From Camarhynchus parvulus (Eukaryota; Chordata; Aves; Passeriformes; Thraupidae): 64,000 nucleotides of DNA. Under the pieces are notes generated by a model. It saw only the letters and a program-made list of their open reading frames with translations. It did no database searches and was not told the DNA's origin. The stretch covers positions 34,448,352-34,512,351 of the forward strand of contig NC_044601.1 of NCBI RefSeq assembly GCF_901933205.1, given 5' to 3'. The position numbers were made by a program, and so were the translations under genes. Shown here in pieces: positions 47,204 to 60,250 of the stretch; positions within the stretch are counted from its first letter, which is position 1, and each line of letters begins with the position of its first letter.

Positions 47204-50141
47204 CTGAAATATCCAAAAGTTGTATGAAACACAGACATTCTTTTAAAAATGTAAAATTATTTCCAAATGTGGCTGTTAGTTTCCTCTTCTCACTTCAGTG
47301 TATTCCAAATAAATAACATGGTAGTATTTTTCTTTCACTGCTGTTGTGTCAAATTGAAACTTAAGAGGGAAAAGATGAAGTATTGATTATAATGAATAGC
47401 TGGTGTCATCCCCATCAAAACAAGGAATAGAGATGTATAAAAATGTCAGCATTCATTGAAACATACTATCTGGAGCGAGAAACTAATTCAAATGATCTTT
47501 CTTCCTCAAAGGATAAAAGCCTTAACTATGAAATGATAAATTACATTTGCCAAGTAAGTACCTATATTTTTTCTTACAGTACTATTAATTACCAGTGCTT
47601 GTTCACATTATGTCAACTTGCAGTGTTTTTACCAGTTACAATGGTAGGTTTAACAAATAAACAGGAATTCCAACTGATTATATTTCAAAAGAAATTACTA
47701 GAATAACTTCCAATAAATCAAAATGCAGCAGTGACCCAGTATCTCTGATTAAGATGCTTATATTTTGAGAAGAAGGTACATTGTGCTTTCAAGTATAGGA
47801 AAGAATGGCCTTCCTTTTTGCTTTGTAAAAAGCGTTTTACCATGAGGCTTCCTTTTCTCATTTAGTCTACTTTAAGTGATGGGATCTATAAATATTTTAT
47901 TGGTACCTGATGGAAGAACAGGAAATGCCAATAAAATATATCCACTTGGGAAATATGTGTAAAAGCAGATTGAACAGCAACTCCAGCTCCCATGTGATAT
48001 GGCAGTTAGAGTAATGCCTTTTGGAAAAGAAGCTCAACCTACAAATCTGTGATATTTGTAGCAAATATCTGCTTGGAGTGCAGGGGGCTGGTGGAGGGTG
48101 GGAAGAGAATCTGCAGCTCTCTCTTGAGCTGTTGGTGGCTGAGGACATCTGTTTCCAAAGAAAATGACACTGGGAGTGTCCCTGATGTGAAAGGGTAAGT
48201 TAGGGAAAATGTCAACTCTGTTTTGCTTACCTTGCCATCTCCCTTTGACCTTGTTTGATACTGTTCTAAATGAGTGGAAGTCTGCTTTGAGGCAGGGGGT
48301 TACAGGATGGAAAATGTGTTTCAACAGAATATGCATGCATAATTGCTCACTAATAAGGCCTCTTCCCCTATCCATTATGCAGCAGTAGTGGGGACTGCTG
48401 TTTAGAGCCATCATCTTCGGCGGTTTATCTCATTTCTTCTTGATTTTGAGAGACACTCAGATTTCTTGTTCACATATAGTTAACTAAGAATTCCTGATGA
48501 GTTTTAAAGCTTCTTAAAGATGCAAAGACCAAAAGATGATTGACTTATTTCATTAGAAAATATGTTATTTAAAGTCTGATCCCCCTGAGGTTTCTGGAAA
48601 CAACCTCGAAGGAAGGTGATGAACATATTGTTTACACAGTAGCGATGGGTATTAGAAGTTTTAAGCCATGCTATCCTGGAAACCCCAAAATAGCAACAAT
48701 ATTGTAGGTGGCATGATAATCAAAATATTCTATATGTCAGAGCTGCATGAGTCAGAACCAAATGTTAATTTTCAACCAGTCCAAGAGGTAGCAGTACAAA
48801 TAAAGGCACTGGAGACTCTGGGGCAATAATATACTTCGTGAAATATAAGTTGTATTTAATTCTTGTTATTTGTATGAGTTTAATATGCCATTGTAGGGAT
48901 CTGACACAGCATATAAAATATGCATATAGTCAATCATCATTTGGGGCTTAAGTACTGGTGTTGTTTTAACCAGTATCTGGTGCCACAGTTACAATCTTTG
49001 CTACTTTTAAAAGTCAGAGTAATTTAAGAACGTCACTAAATTTCTAAGAGGGTTCTTCTTTCTCATGTTTGTAAAACCTAATTCTGCCATGGAAATTTTG
49101 GCCTGATTATTAAATGCCTCTTAATTTTTAGGTTTTCTGTCTACATTAAACTAATACATATTTAACAGCACCCTATAAATTATTACATAATCACTGACTT
49201 AATCAAGGAGGTTCTGGTTTTAAGATTAAATGAAAAGAAAAAGATCTTGAGGTCTAAATATTAATCTTCTGTTTCACTCAAAAAATTATATACTCATATG
49301 ATACCATACTAACACAGAGAGATAAGCAAGAAAGTTGTTAATATTAAATATATCTGTACCTGTTGAAAAGGACACAAAAATGGACAGGAAGAAACAGAAC
49401 TAAGAAAATAGTTCCACTTCATTAAAGTAAATACATTTTTCACATAAAGGTGGAGTTAATTAACAAAAGGATTAGAGGTCATTATGTATAACTAATTAGA
49501 AGGTAGTATAATTGGACAGCTGCAAAGTACACTTCGGCTTTAAAATAATGTTAATATTTACCCTCTATGCATTGAACTAAATTGCCAGATAGATTGAAGG
49601 TTAAAGGGTAGCGCATAAAGATCTCTGTGGTGTGTGGCAATGAACACTGTTGCTTGTTATTGCAAATGGACTTAGGACTAAGAGCAGCTCTAAAAGTGGT
49701 ATGAGAACTGCTCCATGTAATACCAATTTGAAGGAGATAAATGCTTTACTGTGGAGTGATAAATATATTTCAGTCATACATATACTTCCTGTTTGTGAAC
49801 TCTGATGAAGCCTGGGCCAATACAAACTTTGCACCTCTTCATGGAAACAAATGGGAATGTAATAGAAATTTAGAATGAATTATTTTATATTACTTTTTCA
49901 CTTCTATTTTGTTAGAGCAACAGCAGATGCTAGGGTTCTTTTGGGACTTCTTTTGGTGCTTTCTTGGCTCAATATATTTTCACATTCCTCAGAGAAGGTA
50001 ATACAACTCTTAAACACCGTCCTTCATGAGTCCACCATCTGTGTCCGTCTCTTTGGATTCCTGTCACACAAGGGGACATGAGGAGAAATGGTTTAAGTAG
50101 AAAGGTAAAAAATATGATTTTACGGAAAGTACTATTGCCTT

Positions 50142-50301
50142 AGGAATTAAAATATGAAATACTTGTTTGTTAAAACCTTTAGTAAGGGCACATTTTTATT
50201 TTCTGATCTGAACTATGAATCTCTAGGAATTAAAATATGAGATACTTTAATATTAAAACTTTTAATCAAGGCATATTTTTATGATCTGCTCTGTGAATAT
50301 C
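50142..50301. repeat. Local tandem duplication, period 83 bp
   Basis: AGGAATTAAAATATGA begins both copies, at 50142 and 50225. The following TTAAAACYTTTARTMAAGG and CATATTTTTAT-type blocks repeat in order up to about 50301. The copies have diverged by substitutions and small indels, so the duplication is not recent. Confidence 0.8.
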
Positions 50302-53300
50302 ATATACAGAAGAGGCAAAGCTGATCCAAGAAGAACCAATAAAGTTGTAGCTAATATTTTGTTAAGTATTGTCAAATTATTTTTTTTTTCAAATTACAAT
50401 TGTAGGAATTTTTTTAAAAGATAATTCAAAAGAGTAATTTGTCAAAAACTCCTTGACTTGGAAAACTAATGATGGTGCACCCTGCTGAATTCGAGGGAGG
50501 AGATAAATACATATTTGGAATTTTTTCTTAATAACTTCAATATGAAAGACAGTTTTTGATGAAATAAGTTAAGAAATAAGCTTTCCTAGTAATCTAATCC
50601 AAATATTATCTGCTGTATATATTTTGCTTGGCTCATTCAGCAACAATTCTGACAGTTTTGTTTTTCTTTTTAATTTTTAAATTTTTTTACATTTTCTTTG
50701 ATCCCACTTGGTAAAGGTTAAGGTTAATTGCTAAGGTTTATTCATTAAGGTTGATAGCATTAGAATGACACAGATCTGATAGATATTAGTCATTTTCTAC
50801 CAGTAGTAGAAATGACTTTCTTAAATTATTTGCCCCATTTGGGTGTTTAATGGTAGCTGAAGGTAGTCAGGTTCCAAAAAGCAATTTGAATGCTGTTAAA
50901 CTAATTAAGGAGCTAAATGGCTCCATAATAAACAGAAGATCTTGAAAGTTACCTTCATTAGTTACAACAGGAAAATGGTCATTAATGTGATGGGAAGTAC
51001 CTGAAGAAGTGCCTGCCTGGAGGCAAATCCTGTCATCAGGGCAGACTGCAGCCTCAGAAGTCTTAGTATGAACACTCCCATGGCTCCTGGGTCACTTTTT
51101 ATTTTTCATTGGAGAGGACGTTTTTATGTTATTTAGATTGTCTAGAAAGTGCTTGTTCTTTATTTTCCTTCTGTCTTTTGTAAGCCTATAACATTTAATT
51201 TGGCATCAAGGAGGAGAAACAAAAGCATGCCTAAATTTCCCTAATTTCCTCTCTGTTTGGAAGGATTAAGTATATAGATGTATCATTTATTTTTTGTGTA
51301 CATCACTTCCCAGTAAAAATAATCTTCATGAGCTGAGCAGGACTGTAGTTCACTTGTAATTTAAATAGTCATAAAATAACCCGTATTGGAATATATTGCT
51401 AAATAAAAGAAGTTCCTTCCCACTTTCATTTTTGTTAGCTGTCTATAAAAAATGTAATTGTTTGATTTACATATTAATATAAAGATATAGATAGATGCAG
51501 TCATCTACTTCATGGTAATTGTCAGGTCTTGGGATATGCATACCTGCATATTGTGCAAATAAATTAATTAATGCCTCTACGAACCAGCAATACAAAGTTA
51601 TCCATCACTTAACTGTCAGCAGATTTTGAACAAATTTTAAAACTTCTTTATACTGAAATTCTGCAATAAATTCAGTCATCATCTCAATCTCATAAATTTA
51701 CCAAGATCAGTAGAGTTATCAAATATAATTGGTAAACCCAGAAATTTTTCTATTAGTAGTAAAGCACAGTAGCTTCTGTGATAAGTACCTTCTGTAATTT
51801 TAATTCAGTTGCCAGATGAATGGGCTGGAATATACTGCAAATTGCCCTTTCTTAAGTCATTGACATTTTTACTTTAGCAGAGCTAGTTTAATCTGATCTG
51901 ACTGGGCAGATGTGTCCACCCCTGCAGATTCTGTTGGAGTCAATGGAGCTTCACACAGTTTTATAGCCATTATTTGATGCAGAACTGGCATTGCTGTATA
52001 AAGTATGTGCTGCAGAGGCTTCTATTTTTTTCTGGAATATAAAGCAAGTAAATAAAAAAATGCCAGAATGGCACTGATAAAGAGGTAGACTATCTCACTT
52101 TCTCTTATAAATAAAAATTGTTGCTAACTTAAAATTACAAATATTTCCTTAGTGGAACCAATACTCATTTTGGGATGACTTTTTGACTTCTATGCAAAAG
52201 CGAGCACAGTGAAGATATAAAATAAGTACATATTTCATGTTTTCTGTTAATCTATTCTGCTTCCAAGATTATTGAATGCATTCATCATTAAGGTGTTAAA
52301 TCTTTGGAAAATCTAACTGGATAAAGTACAAACATTAACATGTTCTTCATTTCTTGAGAGGGTATCAGATGGGCAGGACTGAAAGCCAGGGAAGGAGAAA
52401 AAACCTAAGGCAAGCTCATAATTTGTAAATCTAAATCTCTGGTTTTGAAAAAAAAATACAACTAGTGATTACAATTTTTCTTCCCCACATTTTCAAAAAT
52501 ATGTAACAAAAAAGATAAAAATATGTTATGAATGCTATTGAATAATAAATATATTTTATAATCCTTTATCTGGAGACACCACAAATAGTATGTAAGTAGA
52601 GATCTTCTCTTGAATAACAGATACACAAGAAACTCGTGTTTCCAAAGAAAGCTGAGAAAGTTAAAGCATTCATTTACATGTTAATGTAGCTAAGGCCTCC
52701 TGATATTAAAAATATAGATGTAAATGCAAATCTCAAAATAGCACAAAAGTTTCCTGCAGACCATGTCACAAACATGGAAGTTAGACTCTATATTGTATGT
52801 AAGCTATATAAGGCTATGCAGAAATTAAAATGATGTTAACCATAGACTTGTAATAAAGACATTCAATTTAACACCTTACAAATCACAGAAATAGTTTTGA
52901 AACAATTTTTGGAGCTAAAGTAATATAATTTGAAACAATATTTTAATATAGCCTTCATTTTTCTTTTAAAGATGTTGTATTTTACATAAATATATGTAAT
53001 TTTATCCAGAATTCAATCAGTGGAAAACCAGGAAAGTATGCCAACCTTTTACCCCTGTCTTTATTGTTTGAGAAATCCTAAAAAATTATGTCTGGAAGAG
53101 ACAATAAACTTGTGTTCATAGTCAAATCTCTTTCCTGGAAATTAAATTTAATCTGCTAATTACTTTTCAAAGTGCTACTGATGAACATCTCGCACACAAC
53201 CATAGAGATTTTGTGTTCATTGTTATAATTCCTTCAACATTGTATTGCATCCTTTTAGGGGGAATTCAGAGTCTCAGAAAAATGCAAATATACAAACAGG

Positions 53301-53814
53301 AAATAGCAGTACCATGTCTTTTCAGCAGAAAAGTATCACTTTAATATCTTGTTTGATGTGCTATCTTTTGGATCCAAAATAGATCCTTGAAATGTATTAA
53401 TTTTGGTGTTTCAGGGATTAATGATTTTATAAATCTGCTTTTAAAGGGCCTGAACCACTGTGAGAGGTCCATTACAGAATACTTCATTTGCAGTCTGCAG
53501 TTAGTCTGCTTTGAGACTCCAGTAGAAGCAAAATATTTCATTAGCAGCAACAGTGGGAAGAGAAAAGATAGAAGATCTGTAAATTCGTGGTATCTCTATA
53601 CATAACCACAGTGCCTCTTGCTAGTCAGTAATAAACACCGTAACAATACAGACATAGAAATTTATTTCATTTTATACTGTTGGAGAAACACAGAAGTCAA
53701 CCCTGCTAACACTGAATTGGGGGAGAAGGGACTCCACCAGGTCTTCCTTCTCAAATTAAGGAGATTCCTGTGGTTACTCTCAGACATCCAGTTCCCCTAG
53801 ATGCTACTGCTAGC

Positions 53815-53912
53815 CTGACCAGTCTTGATCTCTGTTCTTACATCTTGGGAACTGGAATAAGATGATCTTTAAGGTTCCTTGCCAACCAAATTATGGCATG
53901 ATTCTGCGATTC
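53815..53912 (+). mobile_element. CR1 LINE 3'-tail fragment
   Basis: The last ~100 bp of a CR1 in sense orientation: GGAACTGGAATAAGATGATC near 53849, TTTAAGGTTCCTTGCCAACC near 53869 and a GCATGATTCTGCGATTC tail. The left limit may lie further left, near 53780, but divergence hides it. Confidence 0.85.
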
Positions 53913-54307
53913 CCATTCTTAAAGTGAAGGACTTAATAACATTTGGGCTCAGAATCAGACCCTCTTGGAATAATTACAATAATGTAAAATTGTTTATTTT
54001 GTTAACACATCCATCTATTCCTCCTGGTCCTTCTGTACATACATATCTTGTTAAAGGAGTGTGCAGAGTCCCATTCTCGATGTGTTTTATGCATATGCTA
54101 AAAATTCTGTGTGGTGAGTCTTCCTTTGTATAGAATTTGATACTCCCTTTAGCAATCTATCATTCCTTTCTAATGCCATTACCCTTGTTTTCTTCACTTC
54201 TCAATGGTTCACAATGCCAACAGTAATAAAATCTGAACTTAATACAGATGTCCTCTGAATAATTATCCACTGGAAATTTACCTCGGAACACTGACATCCT
54301 TATAGCA

Positions 54308-54390
54308 TGTGTGCGTGTGTGACTATATGCTGTATATTTAAATATATATATACACTTAAACATGCATACATTATACACACACACACACTC
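54308..54390. repeat. Facing GT and CA runs around a TA-rich core
   Basis: A short GT-rich run at 54308-54321 and a CA run at 54376-54389 flank TA-rich sequence (54335-54352). The arms are complementary and could pair, giving a long AT-rich hairpin in single-stranded DNA or RNA. Confidence 0.7.
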
Positions 54391-56560
54391 AAACATGCAC
54401 TGCAGCGAACATAACAAGAATACATGATTCTGTATTATTCAGCCCTTGTGGGAGGGCATCTTAATTATGGTGTGACTCCCCAGTAGAAGGAATACCTTGA
54501 CAAACCAAAGAAACTCTAATATAGGGTCATCATATTGTTTGAGGGCTGGAGAACATTATACAGGAGAGTAAGCTGAGGATGCTTGGTATGATCTTAGAAT
54601 GATATAATTCTAAAAAGAAGTGAGCTGATGGCAAAATTTTGGGCTTGACTTTACCTTTATAATAGGTTTTTATGAGCAAGAGTGGCCTGACTCTCCTGGA
54701 GGATGCCCTTCATGAGGCTAGAGACAAGAAGCACAACATAGGATGCTATGCTTAGGTAGGGATAGGAAATTCCATTGTAGAAAGTCTGCATTGGATTGCC
54801 TTGATGAGGACTGTAGAGGTTCTTCAAACTTGAGTAGGAGAAACCTTTTCTAAGTTTGAGTCCTCTTTTAGGCAGAAGTGTTTCCAGCATGACCTGCAGC
54901 ATGACCAGTCTAAATTATTCTGTGATTCATCAATTTGAACTGTTTAACGAAATGTTAAAATCCAACACTGAAGAGTAATCATGATGTTAGGTAATTGGAA
55001 TGGCTTAAAGAAACAGTGTAGTCTCACAAGGAAAGAAAATACCTGTTTGAAATAAGATGAATACAATAATTTAATCAATGTGCTTTTGTCCATTTACCCA
55101 GTGCAACATATTTTTCTATTCAAGTTTCGTGAAGATGCTTATAGATAATTTCTGACTCTAATAAAATCTTTTTTAGCCCTAACAGAGGTTTCTCTTATGA
55201 ACAATGTAATTTGGTATTTTACTTCTTTGTTAAGATAATCAGGTGTATTTTGGGCAGGTGTCTAGGTATCACATTCAAACTGACATTGGATCACTTGAAA
55301 ATTTGGTCGTATTTCATTCCTGAAATTTTTACTGAATTGCTGGACCATAAGCAAGTACTATTACATCTGAATCTTGAAATTTGGAACATACATTATAGTT
55401 GCATGTTTCCAGCTGCTTGTGTTTTGGAAGGATAGAAACAATAATTCTATATCCCAGTTCTGAAACTCAGCCGATAGATTTGTCTTATCTAGAAGAGAGA
55501 TTTTATTTTCTTGTGCTATATACTTTATCTGATACATTATACTGATTTAGACTTATTAACAAACGGTTCCCAACAGGTCAAAATGAAAGTAACCAAGCCT
55601 TTTTGTGAAGTAAATCTGTAAGTATAGATGTGGCTAAAGCAAATGCAAATAGCCAAAAAATTATCTTGGTGCTTGCAAATAGTTTAATTCAGGGTGCAGG
55701 ATCCAATGAAATCCTTAAGAACTCTAAGTGTATTAGAGGAAAAATCATAAGATGAGCACTAATAATCATAAAGAATTTAATATGAAACCTCTCCAATGTG
55801 CTAAAAAAGACAGTAGAAATCTTGATGAAAAATGGGAAGAAGTTATACCAAGCTATGCAGATTAGATGCCTGCACTCCATAGGGTTATGTATTCAGAGGA
55901 GAAGTGGGTACATCAACATGGACCTGGCCTTAGGCAGCTGTGCTTGACCTGTGGGACCAAGTGTGCTAAATCTATACCCAAATCTTATATCTTCATATAT
56001 ATTTCTGTCCATTCAGCAAATGATTCGCTAATCCACTCCCTCTTTTGTCTCACAAAAATGCTCTGACAAGTCTTTCTGATGGTATTTTAAAAGTTGATGT
56101 GATCATATATGTGTAAACCGATTTAAATAATAAATCTGAATGGGGGGAAAATAATCACCAGCAAATTTGAATTTGACAAAGAACTCCGCTTTTGTGACTG
56201 CGGCACTAAGCTTTTTAAGATTCTTTGAAAAGTACATTTCTTGAAGTTTGCGAGCACAAAAAGAACATTTACACTTCAACAGTGCATTTTGAACATTTTA
56301 GAACACCTAGAAAAGTATTCTTTGTGGCATATGGCAATGATTACATTCTGCCTCCTGGAAAGGCTAGTACCTGCTTGATGCTTTCAAGTATCTTAGAAGG
56401 AGATGTGTGAAAAAGAGTACTGAAAGAATTTAGGTATTTATTCAGAGCCAGATGGCAACGTCCTGCATATCAAACCTGCAGAGTATGAACCTCTGGGTTT
56501 GCTCACATGCATGGTGTTCCTCAGCGCTGATTGGCCTCTTTTCACATATTCCCTTCCTAG

Positions 56561-56785
56561 GCTGGCAGCTGTGGATGTGTGTCTTTTGCCCATTATGCTG
56601 ACCTTGACTTCAGTCACTGTTCCAGAGCTGTGACAGAATGCCGGGAACCCTTTTTGTACTGTTCTAGGCACGTGGTGTGGTTCCTCAATACAGAGAGGAA
56701 TTTTCTCCTTGACATGTCTAATCAGTCTTTGGCAGTTAAAATATCTCAGTTATTTTTAGATTGCTTTAATAGGACCTTTTTCTAA
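56561..56785 (+). other. Candidate exon-like open frame, unassigned
   Basis: A CCCTTCCTAG acceptor-like site, whose TAG is also the in-frame upstream stop, precedes 74 open codons ending in TAA at 56783-56785. The first part is unusually rich in cysteine, with six Cys in about 40 residues. No domain is recognised and no clear splice donor was found. Chance is quite possible. Confidence 0.12.
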
Positions 56786-58622
56786 AGAAATTTTGTTTTC
56801 TTACATTCTGTTTTTGAAGAAAGGCTATACTAGGTTTCTCTTGTAGCTTGAGTAAAAACAATTTTTAAAGATAGGATATTTTTTTATTTAATATCATTTA
56901 AAATGTATTTTATGCTTGAAGAATTTGCCTTGGAATTTAAAGCATGGCCAAAGTGAATACATTTAATATGTTTTGCATTAGGTTTCTCCTACCCTCCACT
57001 CTATTTTGACTTCTTTGTCCATTTTGGTAAATAAAGCCTATTTTTTGAAGGACTTCTAGAAGAGGAGTCCTATTTCCATAGATCTTTTTACCTATTATGA
57101 TGAATGTTCTTCAAAGGACAGATGAACTTTTTTGCTTTGAAGCACAGTGTACAGAAGTAAGCTAGGAGATCATTTTTCCAGAAAGTACTCTTAAAGTTGC
57201 CTTTCATTAAACATTTCTGTTTTAAAATTATGTTTACTTGCATCAGCTGTTGAGTGCCAGTAAGTCTGGGAGGAATCCAAGTCCATTGCAATCTATTTCT
57301 CTTTTCATTAAATGTGACTTTAAAACTGCAATTGTGTCTTGTTTCTCCTTAGCTCCCTCAAGAATCAAATTCTAAAGGTTTTTTTAACCCTTCCCCCCTT
57401 TTATCTGTGAAATTGTGGATCCTTTTCCATGAAGGAAATAATCTCTGAGCTTTCTTCATGTTCTTTGCAGTATAGGTCATGCTTTTCTAAACCTATAGAT
57501 CCTGCAGGCTTAAAAGTATGTTATAAGCCACATTTTCTCCTTGTGGAATTAGCAACTTACGAAAAGCACTGTTTCCGGTTGTGAAAAAAATTAATACAAT
57601 AGCTTGATGGTAGGAAAACTTAATCCTGTTCTATTCAGCTTCATGAATAATTCACAAGGTACAATTTCATGTTTATCCCATTATTTAAGATAGAAAGTGT
57701 ATGTAGGCCATCCATGCTTTTTAATAACAATTTTCTAGTATTTGTAGAGAAAAACCCATGCTGTTACCTCTGCAATGCATATTTGTTTGTTCTTATTTGA
57801 ATTTTGATACTGAATGTAGAACTATTGTAACCATTCACATTATAAATTATTTTCTTGCAGAATATCTGAGCTGAGTGTTTATTAAAATGTATGAAAAATG
57901 CTACAAACACAAGAGAAATAATAATATTTTTATAATCTCTTTGTCTATGAATCTATTAGAAGTAGAACAGGAGTTTCAGAACTCCTGTTTAAGTCAAAAC
58001 CTCTGGTTTAAGTCAGAGGAAATTACATTAGAAATGTCAGGGCAAGATTCCACAGATAAAAAGCAATGTTGTGTTGTAAATATACTCAAAACAGAATGAG
58101 AACAACTTAGTCCTGCTGTGTGTTGGTTTTTCCATGTTCAAGGATAAAAATATACCCTAATCATTAAGACTGCAACACCTAGAATACTGTCAGGATAAAT
58201 TCAAAATTCGCTTCACTTAAGTTGGGAAGGACACTCATGCTTTTGTCCTATCTCCTTGTACAAGTGCCTCATGTTAGTAGTTCTAGTGCATTATGAAAAA
58301 ATGTTGGAAAACTATTTCAATTAAAACCCAAAAAATGGGAAGAAGCCAAAACCAGTAGTAAACCACCGAAAACAAAATGGAGTTAGCTTATGAATAAATG
58401 GTAAAATGCAAATTTGAAGGAAACAATGTAATATCAATATTTAATCTTAAATTAAATGAGTTAATAAGGTAATGGTGGGAAAAAATGAAGCAATAACTGT
58501 TTATTTTACTTTTTCTTGCATATTATCAGAGGTGTTTATTATGACATCTTTACATGGTCTTCCCTCAAGAATTTTTTCTAATACCTTATTTTCTAATACT
58601 GTGTCCTTTTTATGCATCCAAA

Positions 58623-58648
58623 TTTGATGTTACTGTTTGATGTTACTG
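58623..58648. repeat. 13-bp tandem duplication
   Basis: TTTGATGTTACTG occurs twice in direct succession with no mismatch. Confidence 0.9.
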
Positions 58649-60069
58649 ATTATCTTCAGATGCCCATATTGAACAATACACAGGTGTTGTGTTGCTATTG
58701 TGTTTTTAGGTATGTAATTCTAGCACAACTGCAGTGTGGCTAATTTGTTAAATGAAAAAGTAAAAAGGTAAGTTCTAGTTGTGTAGAGATATTTGCCCCG
58801 TGGCTTTGCAATATTATAAACCAGTAGAAATCTTTAGTCTTAAACAGGTCTCAATTATATTGTTCTCATCACTGAATAATGTTTTGTAAACTGAATAAGT
58901 CACAAACCTCATGATAAAGAAGACTAGAACTAGGGACAAAACATAACAATTTAAAAGGCTTCACCTACTGTGTTTGGTTCACAATCTGAGAAAATGCTGA
59001 AATATTATTATATGAGAGAGATTTCAAATAATTAAAAAGTTAAACTTAGCTTTCCATATTGTCTGAAATCCAAACTTTTAATAAATCTCGACTATTGTCA
59101 ACCTTTCAGGAACATCTGTCCGCACAGAACTTTTTCTTTTAGAAACAATAGAAAATACAAGAGTCTTCTCTAGATGTGAGTGTAGCATTGGAATAGAAGC
59201 TTAACACAAATTCCACTTTGTTTATGGTCCCCCATACTGTTCTCAGTTGTTATTTACCTCTTTATCCAGCCCTCCTGCTATATTACCATAGACACTAATT
59301 CTTATATTTTTGTTTTGTCTGTGTCATCCTCCCCCTTAGGACAGGTTAGAATTCTAATGCCCAAAAATATTCTCACTCTATTCAAAACATTTTGACTTCT
59401 CCTGAGTTAAAACTTATGTATCACTTACTAATTCCCTACATGTACTCTCATGCACATATTCTTCTTGCCAATTAATGGCAACTTGTATGCAGCTGTGCAT
59501 AGAAAAGCTTTGTACTGTGTAATGAATCTAACCCCTTTTTTCCCACAAGGATGTAAATGGGTTTTATTTATATAAATATATTTAGATAAATACATATATT
59601 TATATATTTTATATATATTTACATTTTTATGTATTTATATACAGTTTCACTTTTTTAGATTACTTGATGTCTTCCACGGGGGTGTACTGTTGCTCCAAAT
59701 CAGTCTTTTGTTCTTTGATTTCTTAATGGATTCTGGTTTTTATTTGATCATAACTATGTTTTAGTCTGGGTATAGCTTGATTCTTGGTTTAGCTTGTACT
59801 TTGTATTCCCACTATCAAAACCCATACAGCTTTAGAAATTACTTGCAAATGTACTGTGATTTTGACAATCTGCTGAACTAGTATCATTTGGCACATCCTC
59901 TACTTAGATTCCTTCATCTGCTTTTCATGCTTCCACAACCAGACATTCCCATTCTTTCTCTGTTAATGCCAACTTAAAATTTTCACTTACCATAGTACTT
60001 AAGCTAGATTTTTAGGAAACAAAAAACAAATTGTAAATACTACAGATTGAAGAATGACATGTTTAAAAA

Positions 60070-60250
60070 TTAGGTGGGAAAGGACCTTCAGTGGCTGTCT
60101 AGTCTAGTCTTTTCCATGATTGCCCACCCTGTCTTTCCTTAAGACTCAGTACGTCTTCATAGCAGCATTCCCTCCATAAAGGTGTTCTTCCATGTCTCTG
60201 TAATCCCAGTGAGGCTGTAGTCCCCTCACCAAGGCCCTGTGTTGGAAACC
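60070..60250 (-). mobile_element. Probable CR1 LINE 3' end, minus strand, diverged
   Basis: The left end, TAGGTGGGAAAGGACCTTCA at 60071-60090 followed by GGCTGTCTAGTCTAGTC, resembles the reverse complement of the CR1 terminal block (GGTTGGAAAGGACCTC..ATCTAGTCCAACC). The rest is too diverged for individual landmarks, and the right limit is approximate. It would be the only CR1 in the window on the minus strand. Confidence 0.5.

Larger units (their letters stand above)
38794..53814. other. 15 kb of repeat-poor, AT-rich non-coding DNA
   Basis: No CR1, LTR or RNA gene was recognised across this stretch, in contrast to the first 39 kb. It holds a pyrimidine-rich TC/TCTC tract at about 39418-39550, a 21-bp tandem duplication at 42545-42586, an 83-bp diverged tandem duplication at 50142-50301, and a locally GC-rich patch at about 45585-45725. 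A motif AGTCAATGGAGCTTCAC near 51940 resembles segments of ancient amniote repeats, but too little is present to assign. Candidate exon-like stretches at 39340-39396 and 46911-47203 are listed separately. Confidence 0.5.
53913..60069. other. AT-rich non-coding DNA
   Basis: No complete element or gene recognised. It includes a GT/CA inverted-repeat region at 54308-54390, a 13-bp duplication at 58623-58648, a TA-rich tract at about 59560-59645 and an exon-like open frame at 56561-56785. A short stretch ending near 54930 (AAATTATTCTGTGATTC) resembles a CR1 tail, but the sequence before it does not match well enough to call. Confidence 0.5.

Noticed and set aside
51900..51970. AGTCAATGGAGC motif resembling ancient amniote repeats
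   Set aside because: Too short to assign to a family without a library search.
54640..54935. Possible CR1 tail ending AAATTATTCTGTGATTC
   Set aside because: Only the last 20 or so bases resemble CR1; the preceding 250 bp show no CR1 landmarks.
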